A stretch of DNA of 64,000 bases from Paraburkholderia phenoliruptrix. Its GTDB lineage: Bacteria > Pseudomonadota > Gammaproteobacteria > Burkholderiales > Burkholderiaceae. Position 1 is the first letter of the stretch; every line of letters starts with the position of its first letter. The stretch is from NCBI RefSeq assembly GCF_902859825.1, contig NZ_CADIKB010000007.1, positions 62,001 to 126,000 on the forward strand, written 5' to 3'. The notes below the pieces were generated by a model, which did no database searches, was not told the origin of the DNA, and saw nothing but the letters and a program-made list of their open reading frames with translations. A program made the position numbers and the translations under genes. Positions 1 to 8,527 of the stretch are shown here, one piece after another.

Positions 1-210
1 CTGGGCGGTATCGGCAACCTGGGCGGCGCAATGGTCGGCGGCGTGATTCTGGGGCTCATCGAACAGTTGGGCGCCGGTTATATCGGCAACCTGACAGGTG
101 GTGTGTTCGGCAGTAACTATCAGGACGTGTTTGCATTCATCGTGCTGATCATCGTGCTGGTGTTCCGTCCGTCGGGTCTGCTCGGCGAACGCGTTGCGGA
201 TCGCGCTTGA
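1..210 (+). CDS. livH: Branched-chain amino acid ABC transporter permease LivH, C-terminal end only
   Basis: The reading frame is open from the first base of the window to a TGA at 208-210 and gives the last 69 residues of a LivH-type inner-membrane permease. The visible part has a glycine-rich membrane segment followed by a hydrophobic helix rich in Ile/Val/Leu and ends in the typical FRPSGLLGER tail of this family. It lies 22 bases upstream of livM in the same direction, so it is the first visible gene of a livHMGF operon. The start and most of the protein lie outside the window. Confidence 0.9.
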   Translation: MGGIGNLGGAMVGGVILGLIEQLGAGYIGNLTGGVFGSNYQDVFAFIVLIIVLVFRPSGLLGERVADRA

Positions 211-232
211 TCCAGGCCAAGGAGTAAATCAA

Positions 233-1402
233 ATGACCTCAATTCAACCGATCGAGCCGTCCACGACGCTCATTCCCGAACGCAACCTCGCGAAGACGCT
301 GACGGTGGGCATTATCACCGCCGTGTTCGTGATCGCCGCGCCGATGATCATCGGCACCGCCGGCGGCAACTACTGGGTCCGCGTGCTCGACTTCGCGATG
401 CTGTATGTGATGCTCGCGCTCGGCCTGAACGTGGTGGTCGGCTTTGCCGGCCTGCTGGACCTCGGCTACATCGCGTTCTACGCGGTCGGCGCGTACACGG
501 CGGCGCTGCTCAGCTCGCCGCACCTGTCGTCGCAATTCGAGTGGATCGCCCAGCTCGCGCCGAACGGCCTGCATGTGCCGTTCCTCATCATCGTGCCGTG
601 CGCGATGGCGATCGCCGCGCTGTTCGGCGTGCTGCTCGGTGCGCCGACGCTGCGTCTGCGCGGCGACTACCTCGCCATCGTGACGTTGGGCTTCGGGGAA
701 ATCGTGCGGATTTTCCTGAACAACCTCGACCGACCGGTGAACATCACCAACGGGCCGAAGGGCATCACGGCGATTGCACCGGTGCACGTGGGCGACTTCA
801 GCCTCTCGCAGACGCACTCGCTGTTCGGCCTGCAGTTCCCGTCCGTGTACTCGTACTACTACCTGTTCGTGCTGGCTGCGCTGCTCGTGATCTGGGTGTG
901 TACGCGTTTGCAGCATTCGCGTATCGGCCGTGCATGGGCCGCGATCCGCGAGGACGAAATCGCCGCCAAGGCCATGGGCATCAACACGCGCAACGTGAAG
1001 CTGCTCGCGTTTGCGATGGGCGCGTCGTTCGGCGGCCTGTCGGGCGCGATGTTCGGTGCGTTCCAGGGCTTCGTGTCGCCGGAATCGTTCACGCTGCCTG
1101 AGTCGATCGTCGTGCTCGCCTGCGTGGTGCTCGGCGGCATGGGTCACATTCCGGGCGTGATTCTCGGCGCGGTGCTGCTCGCGGTGCTGCCGGAATTCCT
1201 GCGCTCGACGATGGGTCCGCTGCAACACATGATTTTCGGCCATGAAATCGTCGATACCGAAGTGATCCGTCAGCTCGTCTACGCACTCGCGATGGTGCTG
1301 ATCATGCTGTATCGCTCGGAAGGCCTGTGGCCGTCGCCGAAGCACGAAGACAAGATTGCGAAACTGTCGAAGCGGGCTGGCAAAAAGCCGGTGCGCGCGT
1401 AA
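233..1402 (+). CDS. livM: Branched-chain amino acid ABC transporter permease LivM
   Basis: This encodes a 389-residue inner-membrane permease that pairs with LivH to form the channel for leucine, isoleucine and valine import. The sequence shows about eight to ten hydrophobic segments, and the mid-protein region containing GRAWAAIREDEIAAKAMG is the cytoplasmic loop that contacts the ATPases. I chose the ATG at 233 because a GGAG ribosome site sits at 221-224; an earlier in-frame start at 194 would overlap livH. The hydrophilic tail ends in KRAGKKPVRA. livG follows after 17 bases. Confidence 0.95.
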   Translation: MTSIQPIEPSTTLIPERNLAKTLTVGIITAVFVIAAPMIIGTAGGNYWVRVLDFAMLYVMLALGLNVVVGFAGLLDLGYIAFYAVGAYTAALLSSPHLSSQFEWIAQLAPNGLHVPFLIIVPCAMAIAALFGVLLGAPTLRLRGDYLAIVTLGFGEIVRIFLNNLDRPVNITNGPKGITAIAPVHVGDFSLSQTHSLFGLQFPSVYSYYYLFVLAALLVIWVCTRLQHSRIGRAWAAIREDEIAAKAMGINTRNVKLLAFAMGASFGGLSGAMFGAFQGFVSPESFTLPESIVVLACVVLGGMGHIPGVILGAVLLAVLPEFLRSTMGPLQHMIFGHEIVDTEVIRQLVYALAMVLIMLYRSEGLWPSPKHEDKIAKLSKRAGKKPVRA

Positions 1403-1419
1403 CGGACGGATAGGAGCAA

Positions 1420-2202
1420 ATGAACATGAGCGATAAAAAAATCCGTCTGTCCGTGAAGGGCGTGAACAAGCGCTTCGGCGGTTTGCAGGCGCTGTCGGAC
1501 GTCGGCCTTCAGATTGAGGAAGGCACCATTTATGGTCTGATCGGCCCGAACGGCGCCGGCAAGACCACATTCTTCAACGTGATCACGGGCCTTTACACGC
1601 CGGATTCCGGCGACTTCAAGCTCGACGGCCAGAACTACACGCCGACGGCCGTGTATCAGGTCGCGAAAGCAGGCATTGCGCGCACGTTCCAGAACATTCG
1701 TCTGTTCGGCGGCATGACCGCGCTGGAAAACGTGATGGTGGGCCGCCACGTGCGCACGAAGCACGGCCTGCTCGGCGCAGTGTTCCAGACGCCGGCCGAG
1801 CGCCAGGAAGAGCGCGAAATCAAGGAGCGCGCCATCGAGCTGCTGGAGTACGTCGGCATTGCGCAGTACGCGGACTACACGTCGCGCAATCTGTCGTACG
1901 GCCACCAGCGGCGTCTCGAGATTGCGCGCGCGCTCGCGACGGATCCGAAGCTGCTCGCACTCGACGAACCCGCCGCCGGCATGAACGCGACGGAAAAGGT
2001 CGAACTCACGCGTCTGCTCGACAAGATCCGCGCCGACGGCAAGACGATTCTGCTGATCGAGCACGACGTGAAGCTCGTGATGGGTCTGTGCAACCAGATG
2101 ACGGTGCTCGACTACGGCAAGGTGATTGCGCAAGGTCTGCCGCAAGACGTGCAGAAGGATCCGAAGGTGATCGAAGCTTATCTGGGTGCAGGAGTCCACT
2201 GA
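1420..2202 (+). CDS. livG: Branched-chain amino acid ABC transporter ATP-binding protein LivG
   Basis: This is a 260-residue cytoplasmic ATPase subunit of the LivHMGF importer. The Walker A loop GPNGAGKTT is at residues 42-50. The signature is LSYGHQ, near residue 158, in place of LSGGQ, which is usual for LivG, and Walker B (LLALDEP) follows. An AGGAG ribosome site at 1412-1416 supports the ATG at 1420; a second ATG lies two codons later. The stop codon overlaps the livF start by one base, which suggests translational coupling. Confidence 0.95.
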   Translation: MNMSDKKIRLSVKGVNKRFGGLQALSDVGLQIEEGTIYGLIGPNGAGKTTFFNVITGLYTPDSGDFKLDGQNYTPTAVYQVAKAGIARTFQNIRLFGGMTALENVMVGRHVRTKHGLLGAVFQTPAERQEEREIKERAIELLEYVGIAQYADYTSRNLSYGHQRRLEIARALATDPKLLALDEPAAGMNATEKVELTRLLDKIRADGKTILLIEHDVKLVMGLCNQMTVLDYGKVIAQGLPQDVQKDPKVIEAYLGAGVH

Positions 2203-2924
2203 TGTCCACGACGCAAACAATGTTGAAAATCAAGGGCCTGCAGGTCAATTACGGCGGCATCCAGGCAGTCAAGGGCATCGACCTCGAAGTCGCGCAGGGC
2301 GAGCTGGTCACGCTGATCGGTGCGAACGGCGCGGGCAAGACCACGACGATGAAGGCGATCACGGGTCTCAAGCCCTACTCGGCGGGCGACATCGAGTACA
2401 TGGGCCAGTCGATCAAGGGCGTGCCGCCGCACGAGCTTCTGAAGCGCGGCCTCGCGATGGTGCCGGAAGGCCGCGGCATCTTCGCGCGCATGTCGATCGT
2501 CGAGAACATGCAGATGGGTGCTTACCTGCGCAGCGACAGCGACGGCATCAAGGCCGACGTCGACCGCATGTTCGGCTTTTTCCCGCGCCTGAAGGAACGC
2601 GCCACGCAGTACGCGGGCACGCTCTCGGGCGGCGAACAGCAGATGCTGGCGATGGCGCGCGCGATCATCTCGCGCCCCAAGCTGTTGCTGCTCGACGAAC
2701 CGTCGATGGGTCTGTCGCCGATCATGGTCGAGAAGATCTTCGAGGTGGTGCGTGCGATTTCGGCGGAAGGCATGACCGTGCTGCTCGTCGAGCAGAACGC
2801 GCGACTCGCGTTGCAGGCCGCGAACCGCGGCTATGTGATGGACTCGGGTCTCGTCACGATGTCGGGCGACGCAAAGCAGATGCTGGACGATCCGAAGGTG
2901 CGCGCGGCTTATCTGGGTGAATAA
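2202..2924 (+). CDS. livF: Branched-chain amino acid ABC transporter ATP-binding protein LivF
   Basis: This 240-residue ATPase is the partner of LivG. It shows Walker A GANGAGKTT at residues 40-48, signature LSGGEQQ, Walker B LLLLDEP and the switch histidine region replaced by the LLVEQN motif usual in LivF. The ATG overlaps the livG stop (TGATG), with GGAG at 2191-2194 as ribosome site. It is the last gene of the operon, since a strong terminator follows at 2991. No periplasmic binding protein gene is visible in the window, so LivJ/LivK must be encoded elsewhere or further upstream. Confidence 0.95.
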   Translation: MSTTQTMLKIKGLQVNYGGIQAVKGIDLEVAQGELVTLIGANGAGKTTTMKAITGLKPYSAGDIEYMGQSIKGVPPHELLKRGLAMVPEGRGIFARMSIVENMQMGAYLRSDSDGIKADVDRMFGFFPRLKERATQYAGTLSGGEQQMLAMARAIISRPKLLLLDEPSMGLSPIMVEKIFEVVRAISAEGMTVLLVEQNARLALQAANRGYVMDSGLVTMSGDAKQMLDDPKVRAAYLGE

Positions 2925-2990
2925 GTCGGGCGAACAAGCGGACGAACAAGCGGGCAAATAAGCGCTCGCAGTTCAACCGCCATGAAAAAA

Positions 2991-3027
2991 GGCCGCATGC
3001 GATAAAAAACGCATGCGGCCTTTCTCT
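2991..3027 (+). terminator. Intrinsic terminator of the liv operon
   Basis: An 11-base perfect stem (2991-3001 with 3010-3020) with an A-rich loop is followed by a T-rich run on the plus strand. It lies 67 bases after the livF stop. The A-run before it would allow it also to end transcripts coming from the opposite strand. Confidence 0.9.
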
Positions 3028-3054
3028 TTCCAGCGCGAACGCGCCGCTCCGGAT

Positions 3055-3528
3055 TCAACCCGCCGAGCTATCGGCGAGTTCGCCAAGACGCTTGCCCAAA
3101 CTGACCACCGCATCGGCGCGATAACCGAGCGCCTCGTAAAACGCGCGGACCTCGTTCTTCGCGGACAACACCTGCAGATTCAGCTTCGGGCAGCCGAGCG
3201 CGGTCAACGCGGCCTCGACGTGCGCGACAAGACGCGAGCCGATGCCGTGCCGCCGCAACGACGCGTCCACCGCGAGCGAGTAAAGCCAGCCGCGGTGGCC
3301 GTCGTAGCCGCCGATCACGCTGCCGACCACGCGCTCATCCAGCACCGCGACGAAAAACAACTCGGGCTGCGTGGCGAGCTTGTTTGCAATCGACAGACGC
3401 GGGTTGCGCTGCGGCTTCGTGGCATCCCGATACTCGGGAAACGCTTCCTGCCACAGCGCGATCACCGCGTCGGTGTCGCGCGCGTCGAAGCGGCGAATCG
3501 AGACGGGGACCGCGGCGCTCGTGCTCAT
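3055..3528 (-). CDS. ypeA: GNAT family N-acetyltransferase, YpeA type
   Basis: This 157-residue protein fits one Gcn5-related acetyltransferase domain, which transfers an acetyl group from acetyl-CoA to an amine; its substrate is not known. The acetyl-CoA loop is the segment RRHGIGSRL near residues 92-100. The blocks GGYDGHRG and the ending LGYRADAVVSLGKRL closely match the E. coli YpeA pattern, from which the name is taken. Its ATG at 3528 lies 17 bases after the stop of the upstream aminotransferase on the same strand, so the two are probably co-transcribed. Confidence 0.85.
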   Translation of the reverse strand: MSTSAAVPVSIRRFDARDTDAVIALWQEAFPEYRDATKPQRNPRLSIANKLATQPELFFVAVLDERVVGSVIGGYDGHRGWLYSLAVDASLRRHGIGSRLVAHVEAALTALGCPKLNLQVLSAKNEVRAFYEALGYRADAVVSLGKRLGELADSSAG

Positions 3529-3545
3529 CAGGCGCTCCGCTTTCG

Positions 3546-4730
3546 TTAGAGTGTGTCGAGAATCGAGCGCAGCATCGCCATCATCTGGTCGATCTCTTCG
3601 TTCGTGACATTGAGCGCCGGCATGAAGCGCAGCAGGTTCGGGCGCGCCGCGTTCAGCAGCAGGCCGTCGGGCTGCATGTCGCGCGCCTTTTCGACGATCT
3701 GGTTGCCGATGTCCCTGCCGAGCAGCAGCGCGCGCAGCAGACCTTCGCCGCGCTCGCCGTTAAAGCCGCGTTCTTCCGACAGCTCCAGCAGCTTCGCCCG
3801 CAGGTATTCGCCGCGCGCGCGCACGCCTTCGAGGAAGCCCGGCGCCGTGAGTTGCGAGATCACCGAATAGCCGACCGCGGTCATCAACGGATTGCCGTTG
3901 TAGGTGCCGCCCTGATCGCCGGCTTCGAACACCGCCACTTCCGCCTTCGACAGCAGCGCCGCGAGCGGCACGCCGCCGCCGATGCCCTTACCGAGCGTCA
4001 TGATGTCCGGCTCGATGCCCGACAGCTCATACGCGAACAAGGTACCCGCGCGGCCGCAGCCGCTTTGCACTTCGTCGACGATGAGAAGCAGGTTGTGCTT
4101 GCGGGTCAACTCGCGCAGTTGCTGCATGAACTCGCGCGTCGCGGGGATTACGCCGCCTTCGCCCTGAATCGGTTCGAGCATCACCGCAACCGTTTTTGCG
4201 TTGATCAGCTTTTCGACCGAGGCGATGTCGTTCAGATCCGCCTTCGGAAAGCCCGGCACTTGCGGCGCGTAGATGGTGTCCCAGCCCGGCTTGCCGCTTG
4301 CCGACATGGTGGCGAGCGTGCGGCCGTGGAAGCTGTGGTCGAAGGTGATGATTTCGAACGCGCCGTCCTTGAACTTCTTGCCCCACTTGCGCGCGAGCTT
4401 GATCGCGCCTTCGTTCGCTTCCGCGCCGCTGTTCGCGAAGAAGACCTTGTCGAAGCAGCTATGTTGTGTGAGGAGCCCGGCGAGCTTCGCCATCGGCTCA
4501 TTGTAGAAAGCCGGCGACGGATTGAAGAGCAGTTTGGCCTGCGTATTCAGCGCTGCGATCATGCCTTCGTTGCAATGACCGAGGCAATTGACCGCCCAGC
4601 CCTGAATGAAGTCCAGATAGCGCTTGCCGTTGTTGTCGTAGAGCCACGAGCCCTTGCCGTGCGTGAAAACGATTTCGGGCCGGTTCGTGATGTACATCAG
4701 CGACTCGATCGGGTACTCATTGAAATTCAT
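3546..4730 (-). CDS. argD: Acetylornithine/ornithine-type aminotransferase (class III, PLP)
   Basis: This is a 394-residue class III aminotransferase that uses pyridoxal phosphate. Acetylornithine is the family's usual substrate, but succinylornithine, ornithine or GABA-type substrates cannot be excluded from sequence alone. Visible motifs are [15 protein letters not shown] (phosphate binding), [11 protein letters not shown] and TLGKGIGGG, whose Lys248 would form the internal aldimine. The start was set at [10 protein letters not shown] (4730); the open frame runs 26 codons further up through a hairpin, which is unlikely to be coding. The gene is probably transcribed with the acetyltransferase below it. 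Confidence 0.8.
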   Translation of the reverse strand: MNFNEYPIESLMYITNRPEIVFTHGKGSWLYDNNGKRYLDFIQGWAVNCLGHCNEGMIAALNTQAKLLFNPSPAFYNEPMAKLAGLLTQHSCFDKVFFANSGAEANEGAIKLARKWGKKFKDGAFEIITFDHSFHGRTLATMSASGKPGWDTIYAPQVPGFPKADLNDIASVEKLINAKTVAVMLEPIQGEGGVIPATREFMQQLRELTRKHNLLLIVDEVQSGCGRAGTLFAYELSGIEPDIMTLGKGIGGGVPLAALLSKAEVAVFEAGDQGGTYNGNPLMTAVGYSVISQLTAPGFLEGVRARGEYLRAKLLELSEERGFNGERGEGLLRALLLGRDIGNQIVEKARDMQPDGLLLNAARPNLLRFMPALNVTNEEIDQMMAMLRSILDTL

Positions 4731-4770
4731 GACGGCAGGCTCCAGGCAGCGGGTAAGAGGTGAATGAGGC

Positions 4771-4805
4771 GGAAAAACAAAAAAGCCACGGCATGCCGTG
4801 GCTTT
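4771..4805 (-). terminator. Intrinsic terminator between the flavin reductase and the aminotransferase
   Basis: A 24-base palindrome at 4782-4805 (AAAGCCACGGCA and its mirror) is followed on the minus strand by a T-rich run. It lies downstream of the minus-strand reductase gene (ends 4993). The roughly 190 bases between that stop and the hairpin hold no gene that I can support. Confidence 0.85.
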
Positions 4806-4992
4806 CATGATTCGAACAGCGTGCGCTCTGTTATAGCGCGAATCCGTGACGAAGCCGGCGGCGTCCCTAGGGAAGCGGCGAGCGGCGACGTCGAAGTTCG
4901 GACTGGATGCGGTTCATGCGCGAAAGAATACGACAAGGAAAGCGCCGGTGTAAACCATGAATTTGCATCGGCGCGTGGTGTCGGCGTTTCGC

Positions 4993-6024
4993 TCAGACCG
5001 CATTCGCGAGATCCGCGGCGCTCGTGAACGAGTCCGCGTAGAACTCGTCTTCGGGCAGGCCGTGGTGCTGCGTGAAGTCGCGCTGCGCCGATTCGACCAT
5101 GACCGGTGCGCCGCACGCATACACCTGATACGCGGACAGATCGGGCAGATCTTCGATCACCGCGCGATGCACGAAGCCCACGCGGCCCGTCCACGCATCG
5201 CTCGCGTCGGGCTCCGACAGCACGGGCACGAACTTGAAGTTCGGAATCTCACGCGCCCATTGCTCGGCTAGTTCGAGCAGATACAGGTCTTTCTTGCGAC
5301 GCGCGCCCCAGTACAGCGTCATCGGGCGGTTCAGGTTCTTGAACACCGCATGTTCGACAATCGCCTTCAGCGGCGCGAAGCCCGTGCCCGAGCCGAGCAG
5401 CACGATGGGCTTGTCCGACTCTTCGCGCAGGAAGAAAGTACCGAGCGGCGCTTCGAAGCGCAGGATGTCACGCTCTTTCATCGTGTTGAACACGTGGTCG
5501 GTGAAGGCGCCGCCGGGCATATGACGGATATGCAGCTCGATCGGGCCTTCGGTGTGCGGCGCGTTCGCCATCGAATAACTGCGGCGCTTGCCGTCCTTCA
5601 GAATGAATTCGAGGTACTGGCCGGCCAGATACTGCAGGCGTTCGTTCGCGGGCAGTTGCAGCTTGAGCACGACGACGTCGTCGGCCTTGCGCTCGATTGC
5701 ATTGACGCGGCACGGCAGCTTCTTCACCTGCACGTCGCCCACGCCCGCGACTTCGCGGATGTCGATTTCCAGATCCGAGCACGCCGTCGCGCAACAGAAG
5801 AGCGCCATGCCGCGAGTTTTTTCATCGTTCGACAAAGCCGACGACGAATGCGCGCGCTGCTCGACCTGGCCGTTCACCACGGCACCCTTGCACGAACCGC
5901 ACGCGCCGTTCTTGCAGCCGTACGGCAGACCGATGCCTTGACGCAAGGCCGCGTTCAGCACCGGTTCGTCCTGTTCTACCTGAAACTGCCGGCCGCTTTG
6001 CCGGAGCGTGACGTTAAATGCCAT
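4993..6024 (-). CDS. Plant-type ferredoxin plus FAD/NAD(P) reductase (CDP-6-deoxy-glucoseen reductase-like)
   Basis: This 343-residue electron-transfer protein has an N-terminal 2Fe-2S domain with cysteines 37, 42, 45 and one of 77/78 as likely ligands. A ferredoxin-reductase module follows: RSYSMAN binds flavin and GSGTGFAPLKAI binds the NAD(P) ribose. Related proteins are annotated as CDP-6-deoxy-delta-3,4-glucoseen reductase, or as reductase parts of oxygenases; no sugar or oxygenase partner gene is adjacent, so the acceptor is unknown. It is divergent from the epimerase-like gene, with about 127 bases between them. Confidence 0.8.
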   Translation of the reverse strand: MAFNVTLRQSGRQFQVEQDEPVLNAALRQGIGLPYGCKNGACGSCKGAVVNGQVEQRAHSSSALSNDEKTRGMALFCCATACSDLEIDIREVAGVGDVQVKKLPCRVNAIERKADDVVVLKLQLPANERLQYLAGQYLEFILKDGKRRSYSMANAPHTEGPIELHIRHMPGGAFTDHVFNTMKERDILRFEAPLGTFFLREESDKPIVLLGSGTGFAPLKAIVEHAVFKNLNRPMTLYWGARRKKDLYLLELAEQWAREIPNFKFVPVLSEPDASDAWTGRVGFVHRAVIEDLPDLSAYQVYACGAPVMVESAQRDFTQHHGLPEDEFYADSFTSAADLANAV

Positions 6025-6151
6025 AAGTGTTCGAATTGGAAAAGTCGGTAATCGTTAATTGGCCCGCCCAGCAAGCCGCTTCGGCAGACGCCGCGACGGC
6101 ACGCCACGCCGCCCGGTGCCCGCGGCGCTTGACGGCTACAATGCGTGCACC

Positions 6152-7192
6152 ATGAAAGCGACACGAAACTTCCGCCGTCCACGCGTGTTGATCGTAGGGT
6201 GCGGCGATGTCGGCATGCGCTGCGTGCCGCTGCTGCGCCCGCACGCTCACGTCTTCGCGCTCACCAGCCACGCGGCGCGCAGCGCCGAATTACGCGCGGC
6301 GGGCGTGTCTCCGCTCGTCGGCGACCTCGACGCGCGCCGCAGCCTGAAGCGGCTCGCGGGCCTCGCGCCGACCGTGCTGCATCTCGCACCGCCGCAGAAA
6401 ACCGGCGACGACGACCGCCGCACCCGCGCGTTGCTTGCCACCCTCGGTATGCGCCGTGATCTCGCTTTGCCGCGGGCTCGCGCCGCCTTTGCGCCGGTTG
6501 GACGTCTGCGCCGCGCGCGCGCCTCGTGGGCAGCCGCGGAACCAGCCAATATTGTACCCGACGGCCTTCGCCGTACCGCCGCTTCGCGCGTGCCGCCGCG
6601 CCTCGTCTACGCAAGCACGACGGGCGTATATGGCGATTGCGGCGGCGCATGGATCGACGAGACGCGCGTCGTCGGGCCGGCCAATGCGCGTGCAAAGCGC
6701 CGCGTATCCGCCGAGCAGCAATTGCGGCGCGCGACGGCGCGCGGCGCGATTGCTGCGAGCATCGCGCGGATTCCGGGGATTTATGCGGGCAATCGCCTGC
6801 CGCTTGCGCGGCTCGAAAAAGGCACGCCCGCGCTCGTCGCTGCAGACGACGTCTACACGAACCACATTCACGCCGACGATCTCGCCGCGATCCTCGTGCG
6901 CCTTGCCTTGCGCGGGCGGCCGGCGCGCGCGATTCACGCGTCTGACGACTCGTCGCTGAAAATGGGCGAGTACTTCGATCGGGTTGCCGATGCATTCGGT
7001 TTGGCACGCCCGCCGCGCATCACGCGGGCGCAGGCCGAGGAGCAGATCGAGCCGACCTTGCTGTCGTTCATGCGCGAGTCGAGGCGGCTCGTGAACCGCC
7101 GCCTGAAAGAGGAACTGGGCGTGCGCCTGCGCTACCCGAGCGTCGACGATTTTTTGCGCGAAGCCGCGAGCGGCAAGCCGCACCCGGCGTAA
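6152..7192 (+). CDS. NAD(P)-dependent epimerase/dehydrogenase-like protein (SDR superfamily)
   Basis: The 346-residue product begins with a Rossmann fold (VLIVGCGDVGMRC, residues about 11-23). It has the YASTTGVYGD block of extended short-chain dehydrogenases, where the S/T and Y residues form the active site. I set the start at 6152; the open frame begins at 6059, but the extra N-terminus has no family likeness. The protein is arginine-rich and contains an insertion of about 45 residues after THR at residue 92 that looks poorly conserved. The substrate is not deducible. Confidence 0.75.
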   Translation: MKATRNFRRPRVLIVGCGDVGMRCVPLLRPHAHVFALTSHAARSAELRAAGVSPLVGDLDARRSLKRLAGLAPTVLHLAPPQKTGDDDRRTRALLATLGMRRDLALPRARAAFAPVGRLRRARASWAAAEPANIVPDGLRRTAASRVPPRLVYASTTGVYGDCGGAWIDETRVVGPANARAKRRVSAEQQLRRATARGAIAASIARIPGIYAGNRLPLARLEKGTPALVAADDVYTNHIHADDLAAILVRLALRGRPARAIHASDDSSLKMGEYFDRVADAFGLARPPRITRAQAEEQIEPTLLSFMRESRRLVNRRLKEELGVRLRYPSVDDFLREAASGKPHPA

Positions 7193-7248
7193 CGTGCGTA
7201 ACGCATAGCGCGGGCGCAGCCAAAGTCAAACAGATAGCTGCGCGTCGC

Positions 7249-7437
7249 TCAGGTCAGCGCGGGCAGCGCCTCGAGCAGCAGGAAACATAGCAATCCGCCG
7301 ATCAGCGCGCCTATCAGATTCGGATGGTATTTGTGCCGCACCCGCATTGCGATCAGCAATCCGCCGATCAGCAGCACCCCGAGGCACACAAACGCCACCA
7401 TCCCATACGAGATCATGATTCCGCCATGGACAATCAT
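7249..7437 (-). CDS. Small two-helix membrane protein, unknown function
   Basis: This is a 62-residue protein with two hydrophobic helices (about residues 10-32 and 42-60) joined by a short basic loop, RVRHKYHP. An AAGGAGGG ribosome site immediately upstream of the ATG at 7437 strongly supports both the gene and the start. I do not recognise a family. It stands alone between the convergent epimerase-like gene and rsuA. Confidence 0.7.
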   Translation of the reverse strand: MIVHGGIMISYGMVAFVCLGVLLIGGLLIAMRVRHKYHPNLIGALIGGLLCFLLLEALPALT

Positions 7438-7604
7438 GGCCCCTCCTTGAACTCTTTGTAGTCTTTGTTTAAACGAGTATAGGGCGAGCCGTGACGAACC
7501 GCATGCTGCGGCGCAGCGCGACGTGCAGGCAGTCTTCGCGCGAATGTGCGCTTGCTCACAGTGACTTCGCAGCGGCGTCAGTGAGTTGCGCGCGTCGTAC
7601 CGGT

Positions 7605-8324
7605 TTACCCGCTCGGTGAAGATCCGAGGGACGCGATCTCCGTTTCATCGAGCCATTGCCACGCGCCCGGCGCAAGCGTCGCGGGCAGCGCCAATCCGCC
7701 AATGCGCTCGCGATGCAGCGCTTCGCAACGATTGCCGGCTGCGGCGATCATCCGCTTGACCTGGTGGTACTTGCCTTCCATCACGGTGAGCGCGAGAGAG
7801 TGCTCGCCGCGCGCCTCTGCATCGACGGCCGCGACGGGCTTCGACTCGCCGTGCAGCAACACGCCGTCGCGCAGCAGGCCCAACTGTGCGTCGTCGAGCG
7901 GATGGCGCGTGGTCGCCACGTAGACCTTCGGCACCTTGCGTTTCGGCGATGTGAACGTGTGCACGAACTTCCCGTCGTCGGACAGCAGCAGCAAGCCGGT
8001 CGTGTCCTGATCGAGCCGGCCCACGCACTGTACGCCACGCTCGGCGAATTGCGGCGGCAACAGACTGAACACGCTCAGATGATGCTGCGGGTCGCGCGAA
8101 CACTCATAGCCCGCCGGCTTGTTGAGCAGCAGATAGGCGCGTTCGCGATACGGCCAGACCACGCCGTCGACGCTAAAGCAAAACGCTGCGTCGCCAGCGG
8201 GGAAATCGGCATCGGCGTCGGCGCAGACGGTGCCGTCGATGCTCACGCGCGCGTCGGCAACCAGCGCGCGGCACTGGCGGCGCGAGCCGAAGCCCTGGCT
8301 AAAGAGAATGCTTTCGAGATTCAT
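7605..8324 (-). CDS. rsuA: 16S rRNA pseudouridine(516) synthase RsuA
   Basis: This 239-residue enzyme converts uridine 516 of 16S rRNA to pseudouridine. An S4-like RNA-binding domain occupies roughly residues 1-55, and the catalytic domain carries GRLDQDTTG with the active-site aspartate at residue 105. The C-terminal motif EGKYHQVKRM is also typical of the RsuA/RluB/E/F branch. The length matches the family. The assignment to RsuA rather than RluE or RluF is from overall sequence style. Confidence 0.85.
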   Translation of the reverse strand: MNLESILFSQGFGSRRQCRALVADARVSIDGTVCADADADFPAGDAAFCFSVDGVVWPYRERAYLLLNKPAGYECSRDPQHHLSVFSLLPPQFAERGVQCVGRLDQDTTGLLLLSDDGKFVHTFTSPKRKVPKVYVATTRHPLDDAQLGLLRDGVLLHGESKPVAAVDAEARGEHSLALTVMEGKYHQVKRMIAAAGNRCEALHRERIGGLALPATLAPGAWQWLDETEIASLGSSPSG

Positions 8325-8428
8325 GGCGAGCGAAGAATAACACCGCCAGGAGCCTCGCGTGCCGCCCGCGCATCACGTTGACCACGGTCAAGCCACGCGA
8401 ACCGAGCGCCAGGACAAACCCGTAAAAA

Positions 8429-8471
8429 TGAAAATGAATTTTTTTCCAGGCGATTTCCATGTAAATATACT
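8429..8471 (+). promoter_or_regulatory. Possible promoter and RpiR-type operator of the peptide-utilisation operon
   Basis: Upstream of the RpiR gene lies an AT-rich island in otherwise GC-rich DNA. It holds a GAAA...TTTC inverted element (about 8430-8447) and a good -10-like TATACT at 8466-8471, but no clear -35. GAAA/TTTC half-sites are common in RpiR-family operators, so autoregulation is plausible. This is a pattern-based suggestion only. Confidence 0.35.
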
Positions 8472-8527
8472 TTCATGCATTTCGCTTACGCCATGAGGCT
8501 ATCCATCTCGCCTGCTCATTCGCCCGC

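Noticed and set aside
239-1570. 443-codon frame antisense to livM
   Set aside because: It is a shadow of livM, Arg/His-rich with no likeness to any family.
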